Below are positions 37,777 through 49,529 of a stretch of DNA of 64,000 bases, piece after piece. Every line of letters starts with the position of its first letter. Within the stretch, counting starts at the first letter, position 1. Under the pieces are notes generated by a model that saw nothing but the letters and a program-made list of their open reading frames with translations, made no database searches and had not been told where the DNA came from. The stretch covers positions 268,501-332,500 of the forward strand of contig BSBK01007737.1 of NCBI GenBank assembly GCA_027943335.1, in the 5' to 3' direction. Origin of the DNA: Chamaecyparis obtusa (lineage: Eukaryota; Streptophyta; Pinopsida; Cupressales; Cupressaceae). The position numbers and the translations under genes are program-made.

Positions 37777-39012
37777 ATGCCTCTGAGAAGATTGGACCCT
37801 AGAGTGACTGTTGACCTCTATGATACTGTGGAATCTAGAATTACAGAAAAGGTGAAATCAGATTTTAGATATGAGATGGAGTTGATGAAGAATGACATGG
37901 TCGTCGAGATCATGAGAGTTTTTGCTGGTGTACCTCAGAATTTTGGTACTAAAGATGGTTATGAGGAAGTTGCTAAAGACTTTGAACCTGCTCAATCTAG
38001 TGGTGATGACCAGAGGGATAGATCTGGTGAAGATAGAACTACTTGGTTTCCTAGATCTCCAGCTCGGTTAAGTAATAGTTACCAAAAGGAAGTTTCTACT
38101 TTCTCTAGTACTTTGAAGCCCAAGAATTTGATTGATTGGATTGGTGAACTTGAAGATTTCTTTGGGCTGGAAGAAATTGGAGATCCTCTTTAGGTGAGGC
38201 TAGCACAAACAAAGTTGAAAGGACATGCTACTCTTTGGTGGAAAGAATTACAAAGAGATAGAGAAGATGAAGGTGAAATGAAGATCAATCAATGGAGGTT
38301 GATGGTGACTAAGTTGAAAGCTAAGTTCATACCTACTGATTATGAGCTTGAATTGTTTAAGAAGTCATAGAATCTAAAACAAAAGGATTTGTCTATTGAA
38401 GATTATATCGAGGAGTTCTAAAAACTTACTATTCGGTCTGGACACAGAGAACTTGGTAAGGAAAAGGTAGCTCGATATGCGAATGGTTTAAGATTCAATA
38501 TTCAGGATGAGCTTGGTATGCTGAAGATTGATTCTATTGAAGATGCTTATCAATATGCTCTGACGGTAGAAGATAATTTGAAGAGGAAACAACATATTAA
38601 TCCCTGAGGGAAGGAAAAGATTGATCACTTAGTGAAGGATAAACCGATGACTACAGAAGATGAATAAAAACCTGTAGAACTGAAGAAGATAGATAGAGTT
38701 ATCTTTAAGGGTACTTGCTATAACTATGGTGAGGAAGGACACCGTTCTTTTGAGTGTACATAGAAGAAGCTTGGTGACTGACAAACTAATGTGGTGAATG
38801 AAAATGTTGAGAATGAACCTAAATCTGAGAACTTGCTACTTCGGCGAACATTGCTTGGTACAAAGGAGGAACCTTGTCAGAGGAGTAACTTGTTCAAGAC
38901 TCAGTGCAAGTCTAGAGGTAAACTGTATGATGTTATTGTTGACAGTGGTAGTACTGATAACCTTGTTGCTGAGGACATGGTTCAAAAACTTGGTTTGAAT
39001 AGAATGAGACAT
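37777..39012 (+). pseudogene. Gypsy-2 gag and protease start
   Basis: Frame 1 from MPLRRLDPRVTVDLYD with Retrotrans_gag features (LIDWIGELEDFFGL, TLWWKEL, and a later YANGLRFNIQDEL). A knuckle follows whose second Cys is Tyr (CYNYGEEGHRSFEC, near 38720), then the protease core VIVDSGSTDNLV near 38937. Stops lie at about 38191, 38368, 38420, 38605, 38665, 38761 and 38779. The frame reaches LNRMRH exactly at the solo-LTR insertion and continues at 40458. Confidence 0.88.
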
Positions 39013-40452
39013 TGTAAAGAGTCTGGCTGGCTCTCAATAACAAAACTAACTCTTTCACAATTTAATTGCACTTTTGGGAAGAGTTTTCAGAATTAACAAA
39101 TTAATTTCTATAAATGTTTCTAGAATTTTTAATTAAAACAACAACAGCAATTATGATCATTAATTCTTCCACCACAAACTACAATCATCATGATGAACAA
39201 GGTGTCATGAATCCATACAATACAAATCTCAGATTGCAAGAAAAGAAAAGAAAATTTCAAAGTGAAGAGCACCTTGAATGATGTACAACATGCTGCGGCT
39301 GAAAACATAGCTTTGTGTTACAGCCTGTAACCCCTTAATACTTGACACAACAAACTATATATTATTCCTTCCTTGACGTTAGCAATGGAAAAACCCTCTT
39401 GCTTGAATAACTTTGCATTGAAGGAGCCTCACATCACACTCCCACAAATTTAAGCACAACACACTTCCATACCAAGTACGACACTATCACAATTTTGTAC
39501 GACTGCTAGATAAATTCCATATTTTGTAACAAAGCAAGATTCTACTATTCACAATGCAACAACAAACAAACCTCAACCAATAATTCTCAATTCTCAACAA
39601 TGGAGATACAACAGCCTCCAAATTCAAAACCCCAACTCCTCACCAGGAGGAAAAAATCAAACCCTATGAAAGCAAATTGATTTATCTGTAGATTTCAGAC
39701 TTCACACAATTCCAGTAGACATCAGCACTAGATTAAGATTTTAGAATAATAGCTACAAAATTCACCATCAACTTGTAATGGCTCAAATTGCCAGAAGAGG
39801 AATCAGTCCTTAAAACCCTAGCCGGGTTGTCTCTCTCACAAACTTCAATAAAATCATAATTCAACAATGGGTAAATTAAAGTGCTTTTTTGAGTTGTATA
39901 TATAGCTTTTTCAGAAAAAGCACAATTTCACTTTTTTTCATTTTAAAGGTGTTTTAATGATAACTTCACTTTATAACATTAAAGTTATAAAGTTATTATG
40001 TTATTAAATTAAAATAATTTAATTTAATAATGATAACTTTAAAAACTAAAAGCCTCTAAATCCCGCTGACTATACAAACACATTTTTGACACTAGAGCCT
40101 CAAACGCCAACTGCCCTATCAGAAATAACCCACTACCAAAAATAGCCAACTGCTAAAAATAGACTTACTATAAATAGTAAGTCTCTCAAACTAGAGATTC
40201 TTTGAAACTTGATCCTGAGACATCTGACACTCCGTGCAGACACCCTGCTAATCCTAGCCATACCCAAAATACCACTTACTAAAAATAGTAAGTTGACCAA
40301 AATGACCCAAATGAAGAGTAGACCTGGTAATCTAAACCTCGAGAATGGAATCCCAACACTGGCTGCCATCTGACCCCCTTTGATCACTTGATTAGCCTAT
40401 GAGGGTCGCCAAACCAAGCTAATCCCACAAGTCTAAAAATGGGGACATTATA
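39013..40452 (-). repeat. Solo LTR of a further Gypsy-type family
   Basis: 1440 bp flanked by perfect TSDs gacat (39008-39012 and 40453-40457). Joining the flanks restores the Gypsy-2 protease frame (LNRMRH then PHPYRIGW). Minus-strand ends are TATAATGTCCCC and CTTTACA, resembling the TGTCATGTCCCC start of Gypsy-1. A TATATATA box lies near 39897 on the minus strand. No internal sequence and no partner LTR are present. Confidence 0.88.
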
Positions 40453-40457
40453 GACAT

Positions 40458-40587
40458 CCACATCCTTATAGGATTGGCTGGTTACAAGATGATCATGCTC
40501 TAGAAGTAAGAGAACAATGCTTTATTGATGTTTAGATTGGCTAGTATAAGGATCTTGTGTTATGTGACATTGTGGATATGAATTGTT
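40458..40587 (+). pseudogene. Gypsy-2 protease, middle piece
   Basis: Frame continues PHPYRIGWLQDDHALEVREQ to LCDIVDMN, the usual Ty3/Gypsy protease stretch, and is cut by Copia-4. Two TAG codons sit at family Gln positions. The next piece starts at 56733 with FHIFLGRLWQYD. Confidence 0.87.
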
Positions 40588-41194
40588 TATTGGAAACTAC
40601 AATTGAAACAATTGTTGTGTTGTCATTGATGTCAAACCTTAATTGGTAAGACTGTTACTACTTAGGAAAGTACTATATCTATTGTATTATTGTGAAGGAT
40701 TGGGGCAAGGTTGGTAACAATAGCACCTAAGGAAAGGTTGAGCTATCTTGATATTACAAAGTGTACTTGACTATGTTGTACAATGATGAGATAATGTATT
40801 GTTTATACTAGTAAGACTGAAGACTAAACTGGTAGGCTTGACTGAACAAAAATGGAGAAATCATGTTTAAGCCGAGTAATGTTAGTGTCAACCGAGTCAG
40901 TGTATGCCAAGAAAAATTCTAGTGTCGAATGAACAATAGTTAATTGCCGAGGAAGACAGTATAAGCCAAGGAAATATTTTTAGTAATGACCGAGCTTTCT
41001 ACATGAAGACCGAGTAGTTGATCACAGTATTGACCGAGCATCAACATTTTTATATTTGAAGAGAATTTAGTTTTGGAGCCAACATTGTTGAATTCTTGGA
41101 TTATCTAAAATGTGTTGACTTTATTTATTGATTGTTTGAAAGCATTAAATGCGTTGAAAAACATTTCATTGTAAATTTTTAAGAGATTTGAGAT
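40588..41194 (+). repeat. 5' LTR of Copia-4, part 1
   Basis: 607 bp up to the element-5 target site gagat. Matches 55232-55843. Confidence 0.9.
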
Positions 41195-42118
41195 TGTATG
41201 CACCCTAAAATGGTCGCCTAGACTTTGGGCCCCATTTATTTGATTTATCAACCCTAAATCAATTTTATCAATAAACAATATTTTCAACATTATCAATTTC
41301 TTGATCAAATCCTAATTTCGATCATATATTGGATTTTTATCCTATGGGCTAACCATTTATCCTAAGTCTTTATTTGATTAAAAGGAATATTTCCTCCCCT
41401 TTTAATTAAATAAAAAGCCCCCACTTTCCTCTTATCCTAAGTTGCACAAATACAGGATTATTCCTATTTTATAAAAAGAGAAAAGCACTTTTTGTCTCAC
41501 ATGAGGCTCAAAAGTCAACACTTCACTCTCATTGGAGGATGTTTGTGCACATGGATTGCTCCTCTTTCAAGCTCCACCGCTGATTAAGACTTTTTGCCTC
41601 TTAATCTCAATGGTCCATTTCACCTCATTTCTTATAAAAGGAGAGCTCTCTCCTTCATTTGCATATCCATATTTTATGCTATTGTTATGCTGCAGGTTTT
41701 CTAGGTACATTTGGAGCTTTTTGAAGACATTGAAGACTTGTTGCTTTCATCATTTTTAGTTGCATTTCATAATAGTTTTGCTTTCATAGTTACATTCATG
41801 GCATCATAGATTAGATTTCCTTTTATGCAATAGAATAAGCTCACATAGTTTAAATAGGAGGCATTGTAATCCATTGTTATTTCCCTTCATAGCTTAGTTT
41901 GTACTTCCATTTTCATAGCATAGCTTGCACATTTGCATCTTCATCTTAGTTGCATTGCATTGCATTTCATATTGGATTCTTGGAGATATTGGCATTGTTG
42001 CCCTTGTCTTCACTTGAATCTCTCATTGTGTGGTTGACTAGCAAGGTCACTTTCTTGTAGCTCTAGCTGAGAGCAAAACTCATAGTCCCTTGCAACTCCA
42101 TGCATAGAGATCTATGAG
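41195..42118 (+). repeat. Left LTR of element-5 (3' end missing)
   Basis: Starts TGTATGCACC and ends at TCTATGAG, after which it no longer matches the right LTR. Confidence 0.92.
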
Positions 42119-43048
42119 GCAAGGGGGCATCAAGTTGTGGGCTAAGTTGATGAGTATTGAGCCTTGTCTTGTAGGTAGATATTACTTGAAGTGTCTTCGA
42201 TTGTGTGATACCAGTGTAAACATTCTCAACATACAAACAATCGGTAGCATTCATAGGGTGCAATTTTATTTTTGATATCACAAGTGCTTATCTTGGCAAG
42301 GTTGCTTTTGCCCTTGTTTCAAGTGTTTGAAGACATGTTTGATCCCCTACTGTTTGCAAACCTATCCAATTGCTATTGAATTTGTGATCGAAATCAGACA
42401 TTTTCACCCTCACATTCAAAAACTTGAAATTAGACTTTAAAAACTCAAAATTTTGCACAAATTGGTCAAGATCAACATCAGTATCACATTAGCCAAAGAG
42501 AAATATCACATTAGAAGGTTGTTTTTGGTGAGAAAGTTTATCTCTAAAATTGTGAGCTACATTCTTGGAGAATTTTAGTACTTTTATTGTCCAAATCATT
42601 TTCATTTATCTCAATTTCAATTATATTTTGGCCTAGTCCGACCTCCTGATTCAAAAGTGCAAGGATATTCATCCTTTGATTTGAAGCACCTCTTTGACAG
42701 TGTTGGTAAAGCCCCTTCCATCTTTTCATTTCTCTTTGGACAATAGAGAACTTCGATTATCCTAGTTTGGTGTTGACATTTTGTGAGGTCATCTTATCAC
42801 CAAGGGTCTTTAATTCTCAGTCTTCCTTGGTCAGTCTAGATCTTAGATCCTAGGTGTTGTCATGTTGCTCAACATCTCAATGAACGTTATGGTATCAATT
42901 GCACAAGATGGCTCTTAGTCTTCTTCTTTCTTCTCCATTTCCCATGTTCTTCTAAAGTCTTCTACTCCCATGGGAAATTCTTCTTCTTCTTCTTGATTCT
43001 TTCCTCTTATTATCTAGTCTACCTCCTATTCATTTATTCATTTCTTCC
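42119..43048 (+). other. Leader region of element-5
   Basis: 930 bp between the truncated LTR and the long frame, with no coding signal. The last 150 bp is strongly T/C-rich. A TGGTATCA-like word occurs near 42890 but not next to the LTR edge. Confidence 0.6.
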
Positions 43049-45589
43049 ATGCTTGATTCCTTCTCTTCTATAACCATGAATTTTGACTATCTGGTTTTGG
43101 AACCTTTATTAAGAATAGATGATCTTGAACTCATTGCTCAATTTGAAGAGTATCTTTATTCCTCCAATAGTTCTTCTAAATATCTCATGAGTGATGAATT
43201 TATAGCAAAAATAAAAGAAAAGATGTTTAAATCAGATGCCTTTGATAGAATCATAAACATGATCATATCACGATCTTCTTCTTCCAAACATTCTTCATCA
43301 TCTAAATCTTCTCATCATTCTTCATCTTCCAAGTCTTATCATGACTCTTCCAGACATCATTCTCATTCTTCATATTCTAAGTCTTATCATGATTCTTCTA
43401 AACACTATTCACATTCTTCATCTTCCAAATCTTATCATAACTCTTCTAAACATCATTCAAATTCCTCATTACCCAAGTATTCTTCTTCCACTAAGTCTTC
43501 AATTTCCTCTTCTTCAAGATCTCATTCTTCTTCTACTTCTCCCAAGAGTCTTACTTCTCTTCAGAAGACATACCATAAAGAGCAACATGATAGTCCTTGT
43601 GATGTCTCTTCCATAAAGAGTGACACACCTACCTTTGATGACTATGATGACTATGATGACTATGATGATGGACAATGTAGCAATACTTATGACAACTCTA
43701 TTCCTAAGAGTCCTCCTCGTCGTGTGCTTAGGCTTACTAAAGGGTCATCCTATTGGATAGATTGTGATGGTGATCCATATGATTCTGATTTTGAGAGAAA
43801 TTATGATATTTGTTGTGAACAATATGATACATCTACTTCTATTGAGGAAGAGAAAGCTTTCCGTGCTGATTATAAACGAAGATACTATGAGCATGTCTTG
43901 TCTAAAAACTCTCATGCTGAAAATAAAGATTACACTCTCCAGCAAGATCATGTTAATGCTGAACCTTTGTCTTGTGATGGTCCCCTTCCATCCACCACTT
44001 CCTCCAATACCCACACACTTCCTAAAGCTTCTAAGTCTTCCAAATCTTTCACAAATATTTCATCCAACAAAGATCCTAAGACTTTCCATGCGGTTCCCTA
44101 TAGTTATCCTCAAGGGCCACCTCTTAAAGATACTCAAGATAACCTTCACTTGGCTGCAAATAATTTCAATAATGTCAAACCTAAAGAGCCTAAGCCTTCA
44201 TCCGCTATAATTCCTACTTCAACTAGTCCTTCACCATCTCTTCCAAAGTCTTCCATACAATCCCAACCTGCTTTCTTGTCCTTAGAAGTGGCTCCATGTC
44301 AAGAGAACTCTAACAATGATAAAGAAAAGAACATAAAGAAAGATCAAGATCAAGAACCCTCCATGTCATCCAATCCTTTTCATGATGTCTCTGATCCGCT
44401 TCATGGTTCTTTTGATCCTCTACGCTCTTTCGCATTCATTCCACCATCTCCTAAGCAAGATCAAGCTACTACTTACACCGTTGAGCTTATTGACAATCAA
44501 AATAACCTTACTACACTTGCGCTTTCCAAAAATGATACTTCCATTAAGGTTATTAAAAATGGTGTTGTTACTTCTGATGTTAAGCCTATTGAAAATCAAA
44601 AGAAAGTTGATACGCTTACGCTATCCAAAGATCCTTGTCAAGATCAAAGTCTTCCATCTTCTTGTTCTACCATTCCATGTTCATTTCCGCTTTCTACTCT
44701 TCCTAAGTCTTTGCAAGCTCTGAACAATCCTATCAAAGAAGTTGCTCCTATTCAAGATGTTCATGATCCTATTGTAAACCCTAATGCTCACTCTAAAGAT
44801 CCTGATGTCCTTGGTTGTCATATAGATGCTAATGAACTTATTGATTATCCTTTTGCATCTTCCACTTCCATCCTTGGACCTCCTCCACCAATACTAAGGG
44901 CTTCACGTCTTCCTTCCATTTTGGGTCCTTATGTCTCTTCACTTTCCCCTCCTAATTCTTCTAATTCGTCATCCATTTTGGGTCCTTACATCCCTCCATC
45001 TCCTATCTTTCCTCAAGATCAACATAGATGCATACCCTTGAATCCCTTTCATCCACCCGCCCATCTAAACCGGTCATATCCTCCTTCTTCTTCCACACGT
45101 CCCAAGTCTTTTGGAAGTAAGTTGAATGTTCAAAACAAGAAAAAGAAGCAATACAAGAATCCATCAAAAAAAGAAGATCACCATGTCTCCTCTAGTCGAC
45201 ATGGGGGCATAAAGTCGAAAGAGATATCTAAGAAGAAAACTACAAGACAAGTATGGGTTCCAAAATCCATCATTGAAGATATTCTCTCTCAGTCATCAAA
45301 AGGAAATAAAAAGCCTAAGGCTATATGGATTCCAAAATCTCTCTTGAAAGAGTCTCATGTTGAACAAAAAGTGAAATTGACATTCAAGCTTCCAAAGACT
45401 TCCACTTCATCTTCTTCCAAAAACATTCTTTCATTCCATGCGCCTGAACCACAACCTCTGCTAAACATTTTCCATATTCCTTCTCGTATTCCTCCATTCA
45501 CATTTGAGAATTATAACAAGCACACCAATCCTCTCTTTGAGGAGTCAGATAGCAATAATGAACCAGAATATGATTTGCATTTGGACTAG
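43049..45589 (+). CDS. Orphan 846-aa Ser/Pro/Lys-rich protein of element-5
   Basis: The only long intact reading frame in the window. From the N-terminus: about 75 residues with hydrophobic helices (LVLEPLLRIDDLELIAQFEEYL); a Ser/His/Lys/Tyr block with three 16-residue repeats of the type SKSYHDSSKHYSHSSS (about 43300-43470); an acidic DDYDDYDDYDD run; a Cys/Asp/Tyr-rich middle (SYWIDCDGDPYDSDFERNYD); long Pro/Ser-rich linkers with SILGPY repeats (near 44930-45000); and a basic tail with paired VWVPKS and IWIPKS motifs. I recognise no domain. Location in place of gag-pol suggests a Gag-like or accessory structural role, but that is inference. Low-complexity composition could also keep a frame open by chance, though 2.5 kb without a stop argues against it. 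Confidence 0.7.
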   Translation: MLDSFSSITMNFDYLVLEPLLRIDDLELIAQFEEYLYSSNSSSKYLMSDEFIAKIKEKMFKSDAFDRIINMIISRSSSSKHSSSSKSSHHSSSSKSYHDSSRHHSHSSYSKSYHDSSKHYSHSSSSKSYHNSSKHHSNSSLPKYSSSTKSSISSSSRSHSSSTSPKSLTSLQKTYHKEQHDSPCDVSSIKSDTPTFDDYDDYDDYDDGQCSNTYDNSIPKSPPRRVLRLTKGSSYWIDCDGDPYDSDFERNYDICCEQYDTSTSIEEEKAFRADYKRRYYEHVLSKNSHAENKDYTLQQDHVNAEPLSCDGPLPSTTSSNTHTLPKASKSSKSFTNISSNKDPKTFHAVPYSYPQGPPLKDTQDNLHLAANNFNNVKPKEPKPSSAIIPTSTSPSPSLPKSSIQSQPAFLSLEVAPCQENSNNDKEKNIKKDQDQEPSMSSNPFHDVSDPLHGSFDPLRSFAFIPPSPKQDQATTYTVELIDNQNNLTTLALSKNDTSIKVIKNGVVTSDVKPIENQKKVDTLTLSKDPCQDQSLPSSCSTIPCSFPLSTLPKSLQALNNPIKEVAPIQDVHDPIVNPNAHSKDPDVLGCHIDANELIDYPFASSTSILGPPPPILRASRLPSILGPYVSSLSPPNSSNSSSILGPYIPPSPIFPQDQHRCIPLNPFHPPAHLNRSYPPSSSTRPKSFGSKLNVQNKKKKQYKNPSKKEDHHVSSSRHGGIKSKEISKKKTTRQVWVPKSIIEDILSQSSKGNKKPKAIWIPKSLLKESHVEQKVKLTFKLPKTSTSSSSKNILSFHAPEPQPLLNIFHIPSRIPPFTFENYNKHTNPLFEESDSNNEPEYDLHLD

Positions 45590-45849
45590 AATATGGTTTA
45601 CGTTTCCTCCATTTTTCCCGCCACCCTTCAAGGTGTGTGTGTCGATGTTGATCTTGCCTTTCTTTCCATCTACCTTTTCACATTCCTTCCATTCATTATC
45701 CTTCTACCTTCTCTCATTTTTTTTTCCTCATTTGCCTATTCCTCATGCGTCTTCCTTTCCCCTTCAGCATCTTTGAGCATATCATTTTGAATCATTGACA
45801 TATCATGGTTTATCCTTTCAAGGAGCATTATCCTAAAAGCTTTCTTTCT

Positions 45850-46900
45850 TCCAAAAAATTATAAAATTCAAAAAAATGGAAAAAATTTAAAAAATAGCAA
45901 AAAATAAAAAAAAAAATTTAAAAAAAAAATAAAATTGAAAATGTGCCATGGTGAAAACCTGGAAACAGGCACCTTGGTAGCAAAAGTTAAAAGTAAATAA
46001 ATTCATCCTATGGTGAAAACCACTCCCTTGTGGCACCTTGGATAAGTACCATGATGAAAACCTGGCAATCAGGCGTCATGCGTAGTTCTTCTACATATTT
46101 CATCCATTCCATCTTCTCTCTTTGATCTTGACAATGTTGACCTATACTTGAACATTTGGCTATCTTGTGAGCTATCTTACGATGATCTTGCTTTCATTCA
46201 TGTTTAGCCTTCATATTCATTTTCCTTCATTCATTCTAGCCTTTTGCTATCCTTTTCCCCTTTGGTCTTGATCTAAAAATAAAAATAAGAGTAAAATACA
46301 ATGCTATGAAGTCTCTTGACATGTCTACTCCTTTGGACTACATCCTTTCCTTCTTTTGCATTACGCTTTTGAGGCTTATCCTATGCTGGCTTTCCTTGCT
46401 TGTCCAAATGTGCTTTACATGACAATTTTTTTTTTCCCTAGCTTGGGTATTCTTGAAGAGTTTGACCTTGAGGATTTCTTCCCTCCGTTCGCTTTCATTC
46501 TCCTTGTCTCCACCAGCTTGCTCATCCATCTTGTCCCTCACATTGCTAGATATTGGGACTGCACGATGTGATTTTGCTCATGAGTTTAATGCCCATTTCT
46601 GTCTGGGGGCATCCTTTGTATATATTTTATTGATCCTGAAAAAATACCAAAAAAATTCATATATGGTCCTGAAAAAAATTCCAAAAAAATTGATATATGA
46701 TGCTAAAAAAATCCTAAAAAGCATAAAAAGTCCTGAAAAAAAAAAAAACTACAAAAAAATCAAAATATTCAAAAAAATCAAAAAAAAATAGAAAAAGTAC
46801 CTTAGTGAAAACCTAGCAATAGGCGCCTTGGTAGCAAAAATACAAAAAAATCAAAAAATGAAAAAAGAATCCAAGTGGTGAAAACCTGGCAACATGCGCT
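45850..46900 (+). repeat. A-rich tracts and 'gtgaaaacctggcaa' repeats in element-5
   Basis: A-rich runs at about 45850-45945 and 46630-46800 alternate with imperfect copies of a GGTGAAAACCTGGCAAnAGGC word (near 45950, 46010, 46050, 46806, 46878), each linked to a CACCTTGG/GCCTTGG word. Non-coding. Confidence 0.7.
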
Positions 46901-48345
46901 ACTTGAGGCCTTTGCACCCCTATTTGTTAGCATGCGTCCTCGACACTTAACCACCTTCCATCATGCCTTGACCTTATTTGGCCTAGTCTGGAATTGGTCT
47001 TTGTCTTTGTCTAGGGGGCATAACTATTCGCATTGGTCCTTTAGGTGCGTTTGTCTCTTGGGGCTTTTCACAACAGGTGTTTTTCAACACCACCCCAAAT
47101 AGTGTTTTTCAACACTACCCTTGCGTCGAGTGTTTCTTAACACTTATCAGGTGTCTTACCCAACAGTCTCGTATGACGTGATATTTCTCATTTGCAGATG
47201 TGATACTCAGAGTCTGACTCTATGACCAACACACACGCACTTAAACAATCAACTCGCTGGCGATATGATGACTTTATTTTTCTTTGTGTGCTGTCTATGA
47301 GGATTTCTTTGATGAGTGATCTCTCCCTGAGAAGTTTTCGATGATGCATAGCTAGAAGACTGAGGGAATGAGAACATGTTTTCTTTCTTTATCTGCTTGT
47401 GGGTCTATTTTGTTGATCTTAACTGTCATGAGCACTTATGCTGGTCTTACTTGACATTTATGGATTGACAAGGTATTATCCTTGACTGTTTTGCGAGTGC
47501 ATGCTTTTAGCTATCCTGACTTTCATGTGTCTTGATACAAGCATAATCTTGCCATATCAAATTTAGGTAATCTCATTGCATTAGTCATCTTGACCTCCAT
47601 GTCTTTGATGCCTAGGTGGGATTTCCACATTTCTATCTGATAAAGATCATATTCATATCCACATAGTTATGCTAGTGTGCATTGTATGATCTTATGACGC
47701 TACCAATAACGCTCGATGATGATAATTAGATGTCTATAAGTGTTGTGACCTTGCAAGTCAACCACTTTCATAGTAGCTTGCATTTTTAGGTTCATCATAG
47801 TTTAGTTTTTGCATCTTGCATATGGAAAGAGCTCTCATTTTTATCATCTACAGACTAGTTGGTCAACTGTGCTCATTTTCTGATTCTTCTTGATCATATC
47901 TTTCATTTCTAGTCTTTCATATCCATTTTCGGACTCGAAATCGAAATCCAATTCGCATTTCCAAATTTTCCCTTTCTTCCAAGCAGTTGATTGACCTTTT
48001 GAGGCATAATTTGATTTCCGGTGGAATTTCTTCCTTCCATGTCTTTCAAATTTTCTAGTCTTTCATTCACGCTATTTCTAGTCTTCTATTTCTATTCTTC
48101 TACTTCCTCACTGGGGCATGTTTCATTGCCTAATGGTTAACCTATTGACCCTCACCTTCAATTGTGATTTCATTATGATTTGATCAAATCTTTATCGATT
48201 TTCTGTCTCTCCTCTACCTGATTTCGATTTCGATTCCGAGGGGGCAGTATTTATGGGATTCTCATCCCTGATTTTCTTGATTTTTCTGATTCAGACATCT
48301 TTTGTGAGCTGTCGCTCAAATTTGAGATTCTTATCTCCTACTTTG
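46901..48345 (+). other. Non-coding 3' interior of element-5
   Basis: Unassigned sequence between the repeat zone and the pre-PPT repeats. Short open frames here look like chance. I see nothing matching retroviral domains. Confidence 0.5.
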
Positions 48346-48511
48346 AATATGATCCCGAATTGACCTCATGTTCAAAGGCCTTTGTTTATGCTTTGTCCGG
48401 ATATGATCCCGAATCGACCTCATATCTAAGTTGTTTTGTGATCCCAAATCGATCTCACATTGCAACTTCATTCTTTGACTACATGTGTTCCCAAATTGAT
48501 CACACATTAGT
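48345..48511 (+). repeat. Degenerate tandem repeats upstream of the element-5 PPT
   Basis: Four imperfect copies of a TGATCCCGAATCGACCTCAT-like unit near 48347, 48402, 48438 and 48485, ending just before the PPT. Confidence 0.75.
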
Positions 48512-48525
48512 CAAAGAGGGGCAAA

Positions 48526-49524
48526 TGTATGCACCCTAAAATGGTCGCCTAGACTTTGGGCCCCATTTATTTGATTTATCAACCCTGAATCAATTTTATC
48601 AATAAACAATATTTTCAACATTATCAATTTCTTGATCAAATCCTAATTTCGATCATATATTGGATTTTTATCCTATGGGCTAACCATTTATCCTAAGTCT
48701 TTATTTGATTAAAAGGAATATTTCCTCCCCTTTTAATTAAATAAAAAGCCCCCACTTTCCTCTTATCCTAAGTTGCACAAATACAGGATTATTCCTATTT
48801 TATAAAAAGAGAAAAAACACTTTTTGTCTCACATGAGGCTCAAAAGTCAACACTTCACTCTCATTGGAGGATGTTTGTGCACATGGATTGCTCCTCTTTC
48901 AAGCTCCACCGCTGATTAAGACTTTTTGCCTCTTAATCTCAATGGTCCATTTCACCTCATTTCTTATAAAAGGAGAGCTCTCTCCTTCATTTGCATATCC
49001 ATATTTTATGCTATTGTTATGCTGCAGGTTTTCTAGGTACATTTGGAGCTTTTTGAAGACATTGAAGACTTGTTGCTTTCATCATTTTTAGTTTCATTTC
49101 ATAATAGTTTTGCTTTCATAGTTACATTCATGGCATCATAGATTAGATTTCCTTTTATGCAATAGAATAAGCTCACATAGTTTAAATAGGAGGCATTGTA
49201 ATCCATTGTTATTTCCCTTCATAGCTTAGTTTGTACTTCCATTTTCATAGCATAGCTTGCACATTTTCATCTTCATCTTAGTTGCATTGCATTGCATTTC
49301 ATATTGGATTCTTGGAGATATTGGCATTGTTGCCCTTGTCTTCACTTGAATCTCTCATTGTGTGGTTGACTAGCAAGGTCACTTTCTTGTAGCTCTAGCT
49401 GAGAGCAAAACTCATAGTCCCTTGCAACTCCATGCATAGAGATCTATGAGCCGCTTTGTGAGGTCTCACTCTTGAGTAACCTTGCATGTAATGGTTCATA
49501 GAAGTGCATATTTTAGTGTGTACA
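48526..49524 (+). repeat. Right LTR of element-5
   Basis: 999 bp, TGTATGCACC to GTGTACA, followed by gagat. Confidence 0.93.
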
Positions 49525-49529
49525 GAGAT

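Larger units (their letters stand above)
41195..49524 (+). mobile_element. Element-5: young LARD-like LTR element without pol
   Basis: Left LTR 41195-42118 (924 bp retained), right LTR 48526-49524 (999 bp), perfect TSD gagat at 41190-41194 and 49525-49529. Over the shared 924 bp I count about five differences, so it is over 99% identical and the youngest element here. The left LTR lacks the last 74 bp, and I see no PBS after it. The interior of 6.4 kb has one long open frame (43049-45589) and no protease, integrase or RT motif. PPT CAAAGAGGGGCAAA precedes 48526. Confidence 0.92.

Noticed and set aside
41532..41759. 75-codon frame present identically in both element-5 LTRs (also 48864-49091)
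   Set aside because: Duplicated only because the LTRs are duplicated. No start context or homology.
43300..43470. 48-bp-period repeats considered as a CRISPR-like or satellite array
   Set aside because: Periodic units are in frame and encode a 16-residue protein repeat. There are no unique spacers, and the genome is eukaryotic.
43341..44723. Frames of 91, 148 and 113 codons overlapping the 846-codon frame
   Set aside because: Shadows of the low-complexity Ser-rich coding sequence in other frames.
45850..46800. A-rich tracts considered as a retroposed poly(A) tail (LINE or processed gene)
   Set aside because: Several tracts are interleaved with element-5 repeats, with no coding sequence upstream of the right kind and no flanking TSD.
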